Part shown: positions 4,508 through 5,076 of the stretch, piece by piece
How positions within the stretch are numbered: position 1 is the stretch's first letter
Layout: each line of letters begins with the position of its first letter
NCBI GenBank assembly: GCA_944323495.1
Contig: CALUSZ010000119.1
Span: 1-5,076, forward strand
DNA from: Candidatus Gastranaerophilales bacterium
GTDB lineage: Bacteria > Cyanobacteriota > Vampirovibrionia > Gastranaerophilales > Gastranaerophilaceae
Length of the DNA: 5,076 nucleotides
Direction of reading: 5' to 3'
Notes under the pieces: generated by a model
What the model was told of the DNA's origin: nothing
Seen by the model: only the letters and a program-made list of their open reading frames with translations
Databases searched by the model: none
Made by a program: the position numbers and the translations under genes

Positions 4508-5076
4508 TTAAGAACCTGACGGTATAGTAATAGCAAGCGGAGCAGAAACTTTAACTGTTCCTAAGTAATCAGCACGCGGAGCGCCAACGCCAAACAAGCC
4601 GTAACCTTTGTAGCAGGTATTAAAGTTCTTTTCAGGAGTATAGAAAACAGTATTCAAATCTGATGAAATACCGCCTGCAAGGGTTTTGTCTTTAACACCG
4701 AAGAGAGGATAGAATACGCCGTCTTCAGGCTGTGCAATGTTATTAGAAACAAGGATTTCCCACCCGCAAAGATGACCGATATAACCTTTTTGGATTTCAC
4801 TTTTACCAGTTTCCGTATATTTCAATTCATCAAGCTGGCCTAAATAGAATTGGTATTCAGGAGGGATAACACATACCATAGAGCCGTCAATCCAGTTTGT
4901 ATGACCCTTGCCGTCACCTCTTTGGAATTTAGCCTGCATATATGCAAAGATATCTTTTGCAAGCGCAGGAGTCAATGTTATAGCATCGCCTTCATCATCA
5001 AGATAGTGGCCTGCTCTTGTATAAAGGTTTGCATAAGCAGAATCAACAGCTGCAGCGAATTGCTTGATAGCGTCAT
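4508..5076 (-). CDS. Phage major capsid protein, C-terminal part (partial)
   Basis: The frame is open to the right edge and 188 residues are visible, so the gene begins beyond the window. A TTG at 4975 could be mistaken for a start, but the frame continues unbroken upstream (DAIKQFAAAVDSAYANLYTRAG) and no ribosome site precedes the TTG. The visible part has a helical stretch, MVCVIPPEYQ (66-75), then GWEILVSNNI (104-113), and a beta-rich end. The P-P-E-x-x-x-x-L followed by a G-x-x-x-x-V-S-N-N segment is typical of HK97-fold coat proteins of the P22-like kind, which build the shell of the head. The decoration protein directly downstream supports this. The adaptor of similar phage type further on also fits. 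No scaffold or portal gene is in view. Confidence 0.7.
   Translation of the reverse strand, partial: DAIKQFAAAVDSAYANLYTRAGHYLDDEGDAITLTPALAKDIFAYMQAKFQRGDGKGHTNWIDGSMVCVIPPEYQFYLGQLDELKYTETGKSEIQKGYIGHLCGWEILVSNNIAQPEDGVFYPLFGVKDKTLAGGISSDLNTVFYTPEKNFNTCYKGYGLFGVGAPRADYLGTVKVSAPLAITIPSGS

Noticed and set aside
4508..4975. A 155-residue gene starting at TTG 4975
   Set aside because: The frame stays open to the window edge with capsid-like sequence and no ribosome site precedes the TTG, so the start is beyond the window.

Overview
The window is AT-rich bacterial DNA carrying a stretch of prophage (or prophage-remnant) head genes on the minus strand, interrupted by a plus-strand Fic gene with its own repeats. 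Clear Shine-Dalgarno sites (AAGGAG, AGGAGG) precede most minus-strand genes, TGA is used as a stop, and intrinsic terminators are ordinary. This fits a low-GC bacterium with standard code. The period-7 CAC repeats resemble the short tandem heptamers known from cyanobacteria, so a non-photosynthetic relative of Cyanobacteria (Gastranaerophilales type) is possible, but that is a weak inference. No marker gene in the window fixes the taxon.

Layout, left to right. At 3-164 is the 3' end of a plus-strand gene of unknown function, followed by a strong intrinsic terminator at 221-246. At 245-961 (minus) is a left-handed beta-helix acyltransferase. At 984-2370 (minus) is a tight three-gene block: a small protein, a lysozyme-like muramidase or transglycosylase, and a head-tail adaptor-like protein. 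This block has its own candidate promoter. At 2371-2757 is non-coding DNA with a small inverted repeat, repeat copy A, and a promoter with a 9-bp dyad. At 2758-3645 (plus) is a Fic AMP-transferase with a C-terminal MerR/excisionase-like helix-turn-helix. At 3646-4064 is non-coding DNA with a second inverted repeat, a truncated ORF with a very good ribosome binding site, and repeat copy B. At 4065-4093 is a minus-strand terminator for the capsid genes. At 4100-4489 (minus) is a probable head decoration protein, and from 4508 past the window edge (minus) is the C-terminal part of the major capsid protein.

How the parts relate. Read right to left, the phage genes run capsid, decoration, (Fic block), small protein, lysozyme, adaptor. 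This is a recognisable head-morphogenesis order except for the Fic block, which points the other way and sits between two 155-bp direct repeats about 91% identical by my count. The capsid pair ends in a terminator and the adaptor block starts from its own promoter, so the insert need not stop expression of either side. The acyltransferase may modify surface polysaccharide, as some prophage cargo genes do. No tail genes follow the adaptor before the plus-strand gene at the left edge, so the phage is either a remnant or has a rearranged order.

The most interesting object is the Fic block. It combines a Fic enzyme carrying its own inhibitory motif, a fused DNA-binding domain, a dyad across its own promoter, and flanking direct repeats that could recombine to lose or circularise it.
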